Source: an uncultured Granulosicoccus sp.
GTDB lineage: Bacteria; Pseudomonadota; Gammaproteobacteria; Granulosicoccales; Granulosicoccaceae
Assembly: GCA_937991945.1 (NCBI GenBank)
Contig: CALKLO010000066.1
Location: 1 to 64,000, forward strand
Direction: 5' to 3'
Length of the DNA stretch: 64,000 nt
The notes beneath the pieces were generated by a model, which did no database searches, had not been told where the DNA came from, and was given only the letters and a program-made list of their open reading frames with translations. How positions within the stretch are numbered: the stretch's first letter is position 1; every line of letters begins with the position of its first letter. Below, in pieces: positions 55,283 through 64,000 of the stretch. The position numbers and the translations under genes were made by a program.

Positions 55283-57265
55283 TCAAACATACAGATCATA
55301 TCCATGTCGGATGGACGCATTTTTTACAGACAAGTTCGTCGAACTATTTTTTAACTGATCCACTAAAGCTCGCTCAGAATCAGACAGGACACGCTCGCCC
55401 GATTCATTAGTAGTACCTGCGTTATCAGAGCTCGAACGGTCATTGTTCTGATTATCAGCATTGCGCTGCTGTGAACCTTGATCATTATTTGACTGTGTAT
55501 AAGCTAGATTTTGACGCTCAGAACCGTTGAAGTTTCCAGAGCGTTCGCCACGACCATCCGATATATCGACTCGAACAGCATCAACTCCTTGTGCACCCAA
55601 TTGATCTCGCAAACGAGGTACTAGCGCTTCGAGTGCATCACGGGTTGTACTTTGTGATGCAACAATCGAGATACTCATCTGCTCCTTTTCTATACCTATT
55701 TGCACTGAGATCGGCCCCATTCCATTCGGTGTTACGTTGACGATCGCGTTCTGAACACCCTCACCTACCATCCATTTGACATTGCCAGCCATTGCCTCAG
55801 TGGCAGCCGGTGTCAGTAGCGGAACATTCAATGGTGTGCTGACAGTTGGTGTACCTGTCATATCAGCTTTCACAAGGATCGGAGCAGTAACAGTGCCGCT
55901 CGCAGGGACACTTAACATGTTATCTAGCAAAGGATTTATCGAAACATTGGGGGTTGCTTCACTCACAACGGCCATACCTGCTGCCGACGGATTCAAATTT
56001 ACGCCAGTAGGTTGATCCAACAGAGGCCCAGACAACGCAACTTGAGGACCTTGAGCGGTAGCTGGCAGTTCATTGGCTACTCTAGACGGAACAATTGACG
56101 CACCGCTTATTGACTCTTTTGCTGCAGCCATGGGCAGAACTGTTTGATCAGCGAGCGCAGTTTGGTTTAACGCTAACGTTTCAGCGCCATCATTCAGAAT
56201 ACCTTTGCCAACTTGTGTCGCAGAAATTGACACAGCCGCTGCATTATCGGCACTCGGTATGACCCTTCCCAGTGTTATCTCTGAATCAGCTGCAGCAACT
56301 TTGGGTTGATTGACACCTGCCATACCCAATTGAACACTTTGTATTCCCGCAATCGTCGTTAGCTGTTCCGCATCAGCTGGTTTTGCACCTTGAGGTGCTA
56401 TCTGCGCGATTGTTTCGTCACTTGATACGTTTAAGCGGTTCGCTAACGTTGCAATCGATACAACACCACCCGTCAACGCTTCATCAACGCTAAGGCTATT
56501 TTGTAGAGAAGGGCCAGTTGACGAGCTAGTACTTCCTAATGTTGTCGCAACAACGGTATCAGCGGCTGCTGTCAACGACACAGCTGCAGACTGTGCTGTG
56601 GCTAAACTAGCGTTTGCACTCTGTAAGGGTGATTCTAAACTGGCAACCAACACATCACTCTTCTGAGCGACAGAATTGAGTGACTGATCGTTAGTAATGG
56701 CCACGTCAACAATCGAAGCTGGCTGCTCCAGAATGCCTTCCTGTGCGTCTCCCGGCATAACCGATACTGCTAAGCCCTGAGAATTTTTTACCTCATCTGA
56801 GATTACAGATGCATCTAAAGGAACTGTCAATAATGAATCTGGTACATTTGTTGTGGCTAGAGTGGCCCCGTCAAGATCACTAACTTCTGAGCCTAATGCA
56901 AGGCTGACGCCCGCAGCCGATGGCCCTGTACTGTCCACAGTCTCTCGTACATCACCCATTGGACGAGAACGAACGATTTTCCCCGAATTCACTTGCGCCT
57001 CAGCCGGCACGGCACCGCGCCTTGCCAACATGGATGGGTTAGCTGTGCTGTCCACATCTGCCGTACTTGTAGGTTTGGAGTTCGTACGCTCAGCAACCGG
57101 AGTAGCTTCTGCGTCTTGTTGCGCCTGACTCAGGGCTTTAGAAAACGAGCCCGCAGTCTCTGGATTTGCATCACCGCCCTTTAACGAGATCCCCGCTAAA
57201 AGATCAGACCCTTTGGCACTGGTTGCTGAGAAACTGGATAGTACATTTGTTGTAGGCTCAGACAT
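55283..57265 (-). CDS. fliK: Flagellar hook-length control protein FliK
   Basis: I chose the ATG at 57265 because AGGA lies 8 bases upstream; an ATG at 57271 is also possible. The 660-residue protein is long for FliK (E. coli has 375). An Ala/Ser/Thr/Val-rich, low-complexity N-terminal two thirds is followed by a Flg_hook domain (PISVQIGIEKEQMSISIV, LEALVPRLRDQLGAQGV near residues 500-570) and an Asn/Ser-rich tail. FliK measures the hook and switches FlhB. It overlaps fliJ by 8 bases. Confidence 0.93.
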   Translation of the reverse strand: MSEPTTNVLSSFSATSAKGSDLLAGISLKGGDANPETAGSFSKALSQAQQDAEATPVAERTNSKPTSTADVDSTANPSMLARRGAVPAEAQVNSGKIVRSRPMGDVRETVDSTGPSAAGVSLALGSEVSDLDGATLATTNVPDSLLTVPLDASVISDEVKNSQGLAVSVMPGDAQEGILEQPASIVDVAITNDQSLNSVAQKSDVLVASLESPLQSANASLATAQSAAVSLTAAADTVVATTLGSTSSSTGPSLQNSLSVDEALTGGVVSIATLANRLNVSSDETIAQIAPQGAKPADAEQLTTIAGIQSVQLGMAGVNQPKVAAADSEITLGRVIPSADNAAAVSISATQVGKGILNDGAETLALNQTALADQTVLPMAAAKESISGASIVPSRVANELPATAQGPQVALSGPLLDQPTGVNLNPSAAGMAVVSEATPNVSINPLLDNMLSVPASGTVTAPILVKADMTGTPTVSTPLNVPLLTPAATEAMAGNVKWMVGEGVQNAIVNVTPNGMGPISVQIGIEKEQMSISIVASQSTTRDALEALVPRLRDQLGAQGVDAVRVDISDGRGERSGNFNGSERQNLAYTQSNNDQGSQQRNADNQNNDRSSSDNAGTTNESGERVLSDSERALVDQLKNSSTNLSVKNASIRHGYDLYV

Positions 57266-57713
57266 TGTCATCTTCCTGTCTGGATTTGTTTATCTGTCTT
57301 AGGGACTGCAGTGTTTCGTTCTGGCGCGATTGCTCAAGACGAGCATCACGCACCGCCTCCTTTACCGTTTCGCGCGCAACCATAGTCCCCAGTGCAGCGC
57401 TTTGAGCACTCTGTTGCTGGTGTTCCTTAATACTTCCCTGGAGTTTCTTATTCTTCTGTACGCGCTCATGCTGCAAAACTTCCAGCTTGTTAGTCAGTTG
57501 CGATACAAAAGTTCGGCGGTGAGCCAATTGCTGAGGCGAGACGCCCTCCACACCTACCAGCCCATTCTGGTATTCCAGATTGATACGAGTAAGATCTGAG
57601 TGGTGTCCGTCTAATTGAGATAATTCCAGACGCTGACGTTCAACCAAATCACGGCTGTGTTCAGCTTGTTCCTCCGAAAGAGATTCTAGTTTCGCTAGTT
57701 TCGCGGAGCTCAT
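57258..57713 (-). CDS. fliJ: Flagellar export protein FliJ
   Basis: The 151-residue protein is charged and almost fully helical, predicted coiled coil with the FliJ size. FliJ is the central stalk that links the FliI ATPase to the FlhA gate. AAGGA lies 10 bases upstream of the ATG at 57713. A 146-base gap with two hairpins separates it from fliI, unusual for a pair normally adjacent. Confidence 0.88.
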   Translation of the reverse strand: MSSAKLAKLESLSEEQAEHSRDLVERQRLELSQLDGHHSDLTRINLEYQNGLVGVEGVSPQQLAHRRTFVSQLTNKLEVLQHERVQKNKKLQGSIKEHQQQSAQSAALGTMVARETVKEAVRDARLEQSRQNETLQSLRQINKSRQEDDNV

Positions 57714-57780
57714 TTACAACTATCCTTAGAAAGAGTGTCAACTAAGGTGTCGGCCTGAAAACAATTCTGCGCAGGTATTT

Positions 57781-57809
57781 TGAACTGCACGTGTGTTACG
57801 TGCAGTTCA
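57781..57809 (-). other. Perfect 12-bp inverted repeat between fliI and fliJ
   Basis: TGAACTGCACGT (57781-57792) is followed by a 5-base loop and its exact complement ACGTGCAGTTCA (57798-57809). It stands in a 146-base gap inside the operon. The flanks are A/T-rich but without a long U run. It could be a partial terminator, an RNA-processing or stability element, or a protein-binding palindrome. Confidence 0.6.
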
Positions 57810-57828
57810 TATTTCGGCAGGTTAGTCG

Positions 57829-57844
57829 CAGTGCGAAAGCACTG
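57829..57844 (-). other. Second hairpin between fliI and fliJ
   Basis: CAGTGC (57829-57834) and GCACTG (57839-57844) form a 6-bp stem with a 4-base loop, directly after the fliI stop and 19 bases before the 12-bp repeat. Confidence 0.45.
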
Positions 57845-57859
57845 GACAGGCCTTTACGC

Positions 57860-59185
57860 TTATAGGCCAAGTATTTGACCTAAACGCGCCCTAGACGTAG
57901 CCATGTCCTTACCACTGTCTGCTGGTTGCTGCAGATAACCTTGTAGGGCTGGCCAAAAAGCAACCGCTTCATCGAGCAAGGGATCAGTACCGGGTTTATA
58001 AAGGCCTACTCGCAACATATCTTCCTGCGCACGATAGGCTGCGGCTAGTTGTAAACATCGCCGTATCATCTTCTCTTGATCAGGTGTATTAACAGCGGAT
58101 CGTGTTCGACTGACTGACGCACCTATATCAATAGCGGGATAATGCGCTGCATCGGCGAGTTCACGAGTCAATACGATATGACCATCTAACACGGCTCTTG
58201 CGGCATCAACAATGGGATCATTCTGATCGTCTCCCTCTGCCAGTACCGTATAAATCGCTGTTATCGAACCGCCCGCCGCAAGATTACCTGCACGCTCCAC
58301 TAATTGCGGCAACATGGCAAACACCGATGGTGGATAACCTTTGCTGGTTGGCGGCTCACCTGTTGCTAAACCAATTTCACGCTGTGCTTGTGCAAAACGT
58401 GTCAGTGAATCCATGAGCAACAAAACCTGTTTGCCGCTATCGCGAAAACCTTCTGCAATGGCAGTGGCAAGCATGGCACCTTGCAAACGCAACAGTGGTG
58501 GTTGGTCAGCAGGAACGGCAACGACAATAGCGTTTTTCAATCCTTCTTTGCCCAACGTTTCTCGAACAAAATCGTTGACCTCACGACCACGCTCACCAAT
58601 TAATCCAATGACGGTTACATCGGCTTCGGAATGACGAGTCATCATGCCTAACAATGAACTCTTACCCACACCGCTGCCGGCAAAAAGTCCTACCCTCTGA
58701 CCTCTACCTAAGGTTAATAGTCCATTCACCGCTCGAACACCGACATCAAATTCGCGGGTAACACCTGCACGATCCAACGGGTTTAAACACTGAGAAACTA
58801 ACGGTGTAGTGTGTGAATAATTAAGCGGCCCTAAACCATCAATAGGCTGTGCTCTTGCGTCAATGACACGTCCCAGTAGTCCATCACCACAAGGGGCTTC
58901 CAACTGCCCGGGAACGGGCGTGACTCGAGCTTGCGAACGCAGACCCTCAACAGAGCCCATAGGCATTAACAATGTGCGGTCTCGATTAAACCCAACAACC
59001 TGTGCTTCAACATCAGCACCGCTGCCACTTTCTATAAGACAACGAGCCCCAATGGATGCTTTGCAACCTGACGCCTCTAACGTAAGACCACGTAAGGTAC
59101 TAAGCGTGCCTTCGACCGGCAACTCAGGAAGTCTCAAACGCTCACGACGCGATTGCAATCGTTGCTGGAGTGACGTTGTGCTCAC
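57860..59185 (-). CDS. fliI: Flagellar export ATPase FliI
   Basis: The 441-residue protein is an F1-beta-like ATPase with Walker A GLFAGSGVGKSSLLGMM near residue 165, Walker B VLLLMDSLTRFAQAQREIG and the GEPPTSKGYPPSVFAMLPQ segment specific to FliI. It energises export at the cytoplasmic base with FliH and FliJ. It is full length and starts 3 bases after fliH. Confidence 0.97.
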   Translation of the reverse strand: MSTTSLQQRLQSRRERLRLPELPVEGTLSTLRGLTLEASGCKASIGARCLIESGSGADVEAQVVGFNRDRTLLMPMGSVEGLRSQARVTPVPGQLEAPCGDGLLGRVIDARAQPIDGLGPLNYSHTTPLVSQCLNPLDRAGVTREFDVGVRAVNGLLTLGRGQRVGLFAGSGVGKSSLLGMMTRHSEADVTVIGLIGERGREVNDFVRETLGKEGLKNAIVVAVPADQPPLLRLQGAMLATAIAEGFRDSGKQVLLLMDSLTRFAQAQREIGLATGEPPTSKGYPPSVFAMLPQLVERAGNLAAGGSITAIYTVLAEGDDQNDPIVDAARAVLDGHIVLTRELADAAHYPAIDIGASVSRTRSAVNTPDQEKMIRRCLQLAAAYRAQEDMLRVGLYKPGTDPLLDEAVAFWPALQGYLQQPADSGKDMATSRARLGQILGL

Positions 59186-59188
59186 GAT

Positions 59189-59989
59189 TTACTCGATGGG
59201 TTTTGCAACGGATGCTTGTTCTGTAGGTTCAGATAAGGGCGTTAATATGCCAAGCTCTGTAGCCATAGAATTAAGCCAATTCTCAAGACCAGCATGTACC
59301 GTACTTGAGTCTGACTGTATTCTGCACTCCCCTCTTGCTAGCTTTTGATCTATTAATACAGCAGTATCTGGTAATTCGGATAGCTCCTGCGCCACAATTT
59401 GAGCGTCTTGCGGATTCATATAAACCTGTTTAGGCCCACTCGCATTGGACGGCAATTGTTCCAGTCCAGCTTTTACCAGGTTTGCCAAAGCATCAGGCTC
59501 CGAACGCATTTCACGCTGCAACAATATACGGGCAATATCAATCGATAACCTATATATTTCTTGCTCTAGTGCATCCTCTTGAACTGGAGGCAAAGACTGC
59601 GTTATTGACCCAATAAGAGTCGTCAACTCAGCAATTTTCACATCTCTGAGCGCCTTGTTCCCTTCAGCGTATCCTTGTGCATATCCATCATCATAACTAG
59701 ATTGCAGCATTTCAACAGATGGGTTCGACATCAGTGATGAAACGCTTGACGGTGTTACGTCTTGCGTTTGTGCCGCCTGCAATGCTTGCGCTGTAGTGGG
59801 CGTGCTAGCAATGCCAGGGCTTACTGGCAGCGTTGGTTTATCGGCTGCAGCTGCGGCTAATATTGCATTTAGCGTAACTGGAGATACCGTTTCTCGAGCA
59901 TGTACAACGTGAGAGTTCGGTGAACTAAGATCAGGCGCTTTCCACTTGATCGCTTTTTCAGCTTCCTCTTCCGAGAGTACTCTAAACAT
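59189..59989 (-). CDS. fliH: Flagellar assembly protein FliH
   Basis: I chose the ATG at 59989 (MFRVLSEEEAEKAIKWKAP) with AAGGG upstream; an ATG at 59995 and a GTG at 59998 are alternatives. The 266-residue protein has an Ala/Thr-rich variable middle and a C-terminal FliH/V-ATPase-E-like region (YDDGYAQGYAEGNKALRD, then helices). It is the regulator and stalk of FliI. It overlaps the fliG stop by 8 bases. Confidence 0.92.
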   Translation of the reverse strand: MFRVLSEEEAEKAIKWKAPDLSSPNSHVVHARETVSPVTLNAILAAAAADKPTLPVSPGIASTPTTAQALQAAQTQDVTPSSVSSLMSNPSVEMLQSSYDDGYAQGYAEGNKALRDVKIAELTTLIGSITQSLPPVQEDALEQEIYRLSIDIARILLQREMRSEPDALANLVKAGLEQLPSNASGPKQVYMNPQDAQIVAQELSELPDTAVLIDQKLARGECRIQSDSSTVHAGLENWLNSMATELGILTPLSEPTEQASVAKPIE

Positions 59990-61025
59990 AGTCATCACCC
60001 TTGCCGCCGAGCGATATCTTGCTATCTTCGGCTAACTGTAGAGCGACGACTAGAATGGCACGCTGTGCTACTTGTACCTCGGACAATTTAACTGGCCCTT
60101 TAGCATCAAGATCATCTTTGAGCAATTCAGCAGCTCGTGAAGACATGTTCCTGAATATTTGAGCTTGTAGTTCTTCGGATGCGCCCTTGAGTGACAAGAT
60201 AAGATCTTCGTTTGATGTCTCGCGCAATAGTGTCTGTGTGTCGCGATCACTGACATTAAGCAAGTTCTCAAAGATAAACATACCTTCTTTGATCTTTTCG
60301 ACAATCTCACCATCCATTTCTTCAATGGCATCGAGAATTTTGCCTTCCGATTCTTTGCACACACCATTGAGTATTTCTGATGCAGCTTGCACTCCACCTA
60401 TTCCTGCAATTTCTATAGTGGCATCGTTCTCAAAGAGTTCAGTAATGACCTCATTCAAGTCTGCCAGTGCAGCTGGATGCAATTTATCCAGCTTCACAAT
60501 ACGCATAACAATGTCAGCACGCTTAGATTCGGGAAGCATGTCGAGCACTTCACCCGCGCGCTCACGAGTTAATTGGCTAAGAACCGTTGCCACAATTTGC
60601 GGATGTTCCGTGCGAATGATTTTGGCAATGACTCGTGCATCCATCCATTTGAGCGCACTGAGTCCTTGATCATCGTCTTCTTCTTGCGGTGCCATCTGTG
60701 ACAATACGTTGCTGGCACGGTCCTCTCCAAGAGCCAACTTCAATGTTGACTTGAAATAGCTGGCAGACTCCATTCCCAACGAAGACTCATACCGAACCTT
60801 ATTAACAAACTGATCCAGTGTTGCGCCTATCTGCTGCTGCGAAATACCTTGAATCGCAGTCATCGCCTCACCTAAGGTTTGGACTTCCTCAGGTTTCATA
60901 TGCCTTAGTACACCGGCGGCTTCCTCCTCGCCAAGTGCCATGAGTAATATCGCAGCCTGACTAGAACCACTTAACACGGGTTCTTCGCCAACTCCTGCAC
61001 CGCTTGGGTTATCTCCATCAGCCAC
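59982..61025 (-). CDS. fliG: Flagellar motor switch protein FliG
   Basis: The 347-residue protein starts with GTG directly on the fliF stop (TAGTG, 1-base overlap). All three FliG domains are present, with KWMDARVIAKIIRTEHPQI in the middle. The C-terminal torque helix region is SLKGASEELQAQIFRNMSSR, then AAELLKDDLDAKGPVKLS. The paired Asp residues known to face the stator are kept. It couples stator rotation to the rotor. An internal ATG start would delete the FliF-binding domain, so GTG is preferred. Confidence 0.95.
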   Translation of the reverse strand: MADGDNPSGAGVGEEPVLSGSSQAAILLMALGEEEAAGVLRHMKPEEVQTLGEAMTAIQGISQQQIGATLDQFVNKVRYESSLGMESASYFKSTLKLALGEDRASNVLSQMAPQEEDDDQGLSALKWMDARVIAKIIRTEHPQIVATVLSQLTRERAGEVLDMLPESKRADIVMRIVKLDKLHPAALADLNEVITELFENDATIEIAGIGGVQAASEILNGVCKESEGKILDAIEEMDGEIVEKIKEGMFIFENLLNVSDRDTQTLLRETSNEDLILSLKGASEELQAQIFRNMSSRAAELLKDDLDAKGPVKLSEVQVAQRAILVVALQLAEDSKISLGGKGDDYV

Positions 61026-62719
61026 TATTGTTCAGCCACCCAATCTTTGACTACTTTCGCTACTCGTTTAGGGTCTTCTGCAGCCATCGCTCGTGCCATA
61101 TTCAATATATCGCCATAAACAACGGGAGGAGCATCGAGGTTAGCATTACTACCACTTTGTCCCCACTCACTAGAGGAGCCAGAGGCCCCATCCGCGGACC
61201 CATCAGCCGATTCACCATCTTCGGCAGCCGCTGGATCAACACCCAATGCCGCAGCCTCAGCCGCCGCAATTTCCTCTGGCGTAGTGCCTCCCGAAACTAG
61301 ACGCTTAACTGCAGGTCTTAACACTAACAAGACGAGTAACAACACAGATAACCCGATAAGAAGCTGTCGAACCATTGTCCATAACCAGCTCTGCTCCCAG
61401 ATCGGCAATGGCTCAAGGGGTATGATTTCTTCCAAAGGTTGAAATGAACGGTTAATGACTACGACGCTGTCACCTCGCTCTTGACTAAAACCCACGGCCT
61501 CTTGAGCTAATTGGGTGTATTGAGCGAGCTCCTCTTCAGTCAACGGTGTTCTTACAGGCTCGCCAGCCTCGTTCATTTGAATTCTATCGTCTATGAGTAC
61601 TGCCGCAGACACCCGACGTACGTTGCCAGGTACTCGTCGAGTATGCGTTATGGTTTTATCCAACTCGTAGTTTTTGATCGCTGAAGAGCTTTCGTTCTGT
61701 GCCTCTGTCGTTGCACCGTCAGCACCGGGTATTTCGGCGTCAGTTGTGCCGTTGCCCGGTGGTTGGTTGGTTAAGGCACCGGGTATACCTATCGCTGCAC
61801 CGCCATTACGATTGATTTGTGTATCCAGTTGCTCACTACGAAGCTGAGCTGCATCGGGCTCGTAACTTTCTTGTGTTTGCTCATTGATGGAGAAATCCAC
61901 GTCAGCTGTCACAATAGCTCGAACTCGGCCTGGCCCAATGATAGGGGTCAATAATGATTCGATACGATCGGCATAAAGCTTTTCTAACTTGCGAGCGTAT
62001 TGATACTGATCACGTGTCGCACCACTGGTTGAATCATCACCTGTCGATAGCAATCTGCCCCATTGATCAACAATGGTGACTTGCTCACTACCCAAGTAAG
62101 GGATGCTTGAAGCAACCAAATTAATAATAGCGTTAACCTGCTCGTCTTCTAACGAGCGCCCAGGCATCGCTTTAATCATGACGGAAGCTGAGGATTGTTC
62201 TCTATCTCGGATAAAAACAGACTGCTTAGGCATTGCCAAATGCACTCTGGCCGATTCAACATTACGCATGCTGCTTATCGTTCTACTCAGTTCTGTTTCC
62301 AACGCATGTTGGTAACGAGCCGACTCTGTAAAGTGACTCGTTCCTAGTGAAGTCTCGTTTTGTAGTAGTTCTAAGCCTTGCGGGCTTTTTGACGAAGTCA
62401 AACCACTGGCGGCTAAGTTCATTTGAATCTCAGCAAATCTATTCTTCGGTACCAACACCAAACCCGTTGCAGGATCTAGCTTGTATTCGATAGCTGAGGC
62501 GGTAAGACTTTCAATTATTGCCAATGCATCCTCTCGCCCGCCCTGTTGTGAAACAGGAACGAACTCAGGCTGCATAGTCCAGGATATTAATCCCGCACCC
62601 AACGTCAGCGCCGTCGCAACAACAATCAAGGCACCCAGCTGAGGCCCCGTGAAAAAACGCGCTAGAGCCAGTGTCAGCGGATTGCTGTCAGGACCAGTGT
62701 TCGTGGTTGCATCACTCAT
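61025..62719 (-). CDS. fliF: Flagellar MS-ring protein FliF
   Basis: I chose the ATG at 62719 (MSDATTNTGPDSNPL); a TTG at 62731 is possible, and AAAGGA lies 14 bases before the ATG. The 564-residue protein has membrane segments near residues 25-45 and 450-470. Ring-building motifs include GLTSSKSPQGLELLQ, RYQHALETELSRTI and SARVHLAMPKQSVF, with a C-terminal FliG-binding tail. It forms the MS ring, the base for assembly. It is full length. Confidence 0.96.
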   Translation of the reverse strand: MSDATTNTGPDSNPLTLALARFFTGPQLGALIVVATALTLGAGLISWTMQPEFVPVSQQGGREDALAIIESLTASAIEYKLDPATGLVLVPKNRFAEIQMNLAASGLTSSKSPQGLELLQNETSLGTSHFTESARYQHALETELSRTISSMRNVESARVHLAMPKQSVFIRDREQSSASVMIKAMPGRSLEDEQVNAIINLVASSIPYLGSEQVTIVDQWGRLLSTGDDSTSGATRDQYQYARKLEKLYADRIESLLTPIIGPGRVRAIVTADVDFSINEQTQESYEPDAAQLRSEQLDTQINRNGGAAIGIPGALTNQPPGNGTTDAEIPGADGATTEAQNESSSAIKNYELDKTITHTRRVPGNVRRVSAAVLIDDRIQMNEAGEPVRTPLTEEELAQYTQLAQEAVGFSQERGDSVVVINRSFQPLEEIIPLEPLPIWEQSWLWTMVRQLLIGLSVLLLVLLVLRPAVKRLVSGGTTPEEIAAAEAAALGVDPAAAEDGESADGSADGASGSSSEWGQSGSNANLDAPPVVYGDILNMARAMAAEDPKRVAKVVKDWVAEQ

Positions 62720-62792
62720 TAAGAAATACAAAGTCCTTTAGCAGCTCTACAGGCCGCATGGCTTAACTGGGGGGTGTTGTTTACGAGTGACA

Positions 62793-63131
62793 TCACAACG
62801 GCATGCTCATTACTTCTTTGTAGGCAGCAACCATCTTGTTGCGTACCTGACTTAGCGCTTCAAACGAAATTCTGGCTTTCTGAGCTGCAATCATCACGTC
62901 AGCCAATTCCACATTAGGGTTACCGGCTTCAAATGATTCTCGGAGTTGCTTGGCCTCTGTACTTCGTCCGTTTACCGCTTGTAGGGAGTTTTCTAAAATC
63001 TTAGAGAACTCTACCGTGTCGGCGGCTGGCGTGATTTCCGATGAGATGGCTTTAGATTCAGGAATCCCTGCATCTTGGGCCATTGACCTAAGTTGCTGAA
63101 GTAACGAATTTGTATCTATTGAATTGCTCAT
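62793..63131 (-). CDS. fliE: Flagellar hook-basal body adaptor FliE
   Basis: I chose the ATG at 63131 (MSNSIDTNSLLQQLRSMAQD), giving 112 residues, the family length. A longer frame opens at 63209, but a sigma-54 promoter lies inside that extension, so the shorter start is right. The C-terminal part has VELADVMIAAQKARISFEA and VRNKMVAAYKEVMSMPL, the FliE hallmark. It links the MS ring to the rod and heads the long minus-strand flagellar operon. Confidence 0.95.
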   Translation of the reverse strand: MSNSIDTNSLLQQLRSMAQDAGIPESKAISSEITPAADTVEFSKILENSLQAVNGRSTEAKQLRESFEAGNPNVELADVMIAAQKARISFEALSQVRNKMVAAYKEVMSMPL

Positions 63132-63162
63132 CTCGTATCCCGCCGTGAACATTAATTTACGG

Positions 63163-63177
63163 AGCAAAGCGTGTGCC
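63163..63177 (-). promoter_or_regulatory. Sigma-54 (RpoN) promoter upstream of fliE
   Basis: On the minus strand the sequence GGCACACGCTTTGCT matches the -24/-12 pattern GGCAC-A-N4-TTGCT with correct spacing. The predicted transcript would start near 63152, about 21 bases before the fliE ATG. A sigma-54 promoter at fliE is known for polar flagella of Vibrio and Pseudomonas, where a FleQ/FlrC-type activator is needed; none is encoded in the window. Confidence 0.82.
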
Positions 63178-63285
63178 TTGATTGGAGAATCTTTAGGGCA
63201 ATTCACCATCCGCAGGGTTATCTGTGAACCCTGTATAGGACACGTAACCTAAGAGACTTAAGTGCAATTTCGTGTCCCAGAAATG

Positions 63286-63314
63286 CAAAACGCCCTCATA
63301 AAGAGGGCGTTTTG
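63286..63314 (-). terminator. Rho-independent terminator of rpoC
   Basis: CAAAACGCCCTC (63286-63297) and GAGGGCGTTTTG (63303-63314) form a perfect 12-bp stem with a 5-base loop; the A/U-rich foot supplies the U run in either direction. It lies about 117 bases after the rpoC stop, ahead of the fliE promoter, so it isolates the flagellar operon from rpoC transcription. Confidence 0.88.
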
Positions 63315-63326
63315 TATCGTTACCGG

Positions 63327-63370
63327 GTTACATGGGAGGCTCACAAGGAACCTCCCCACGGCTATGTAAC
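63327..63370 (-). other. Larger imperfect stem-loop in the rpoC 3' untranslated region
   Basis: GTTACAT-GGGAGG (63327-63339) can pair with CCTCCC (63351-63356) and ATGTAAC (63364-63370), with an 11-base loop and a 7-base one-sided bulge. It sits between the rpoC stop and the terminator. Function unknown. Together with the terminator and promoter it accounts for most of the structure in the 299-base gap 63132-63430; I see no gene there. Confidence 0.45.
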
Positions 63371-63430
63371 GTCTTTTCTAGGGCTCATTTAACATGAAAC
63401 CTGTCAGAGACGTAGTTGGCAGAGTAACTG

Positions 63431-64000
<570 letters not shown>

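Noticed and set aside
63132..63209. N-terminal extension of fliE to 63209
   Set aside because: It would contain the sigma-54 promoter and start upstream of the transcript; the shorter start gives the family length.

Overview
The window is a piece of a Gram-negative, polarly flagellated, probably marine gammaproteobacterial chromosome. The reasons are the outer-membrane L ring gene flgH, a flagellar gene order of the Vibrio/Pseudomonas type with flhF, a sodium-type PomA/PomB stator pair, a sigma-54 promoter in front of fliE, and RpoC of proteobacterial type at the right edge. I cannot name the genus from sequence reading alone.

Layout. (1) Positions 1-27266, minus strand: one continuous reading frame of 9,088 complete codons that begins at 27266 and runs off the left edge. 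It encodes a giant RTX-type calcium-binding protein with about 415 non-repetitive N-terminal residues, then more than 8,600 residues of beta-roll repeats. The repeats are organised on several scales, including ten tandem copies of a 434-435-residue five-module unit. The C-terminus, with the expected type I secretion signal, lies outside the window. (2) 27411-28588, minus: flgN and flgA. (3) 28729-43716, plus: a Thr-rich two-domain lipoprotein of unknown function, then flgBCDEFGHIJKL, fliC, fliD, fliS, a fliT-like gene and a 97-residue unknown. (4) 43713-63131, minus: the opposing operon, in transcription order fliE-F-G-H-I-J-K-L-M-N-O-P-Q-R-flhB-flhA-flhF-DUF2802-pomA-pomB-PilZ. (5) 63286-63370: hairpins behind rpoC. 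(6) 63431-64000, minus: the 3' end of rpoC.

How it works together. The fli/flh genes encode the MS ring, switch, export apparatus and ATPase. The flg genes encode rod, hook, P/L rings, junctions and chaperones. fliC/D/S/T encode filament, cap and chaperones. PomAB supplies ion-driven torque, and the PilZ protein at the operon end is a candidate c-di-GMP-linked modulator. The set is nearly complete for one flagellum, but no chemotaxis genes, flgM, flhG/fleN, fliA or fleQ-type regulators are visible. FliM lacks the usual N-terminal CheY-binding segment and FlhF has degenerate GTPase motifs, so switching and placement control may differ from the textbook system. The giant adhesin-like gene lies directly downstream of flgA-flgN on the same strand, placing a probable attachment protein next to the motility machinery.

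No stretch above 300 bases lacks a gene; the longest gap is 299 bases between rpoC and fliE and is described below. No tRNA, rRNA, CRISPR array, insertion sequence or phage gene was recognised.
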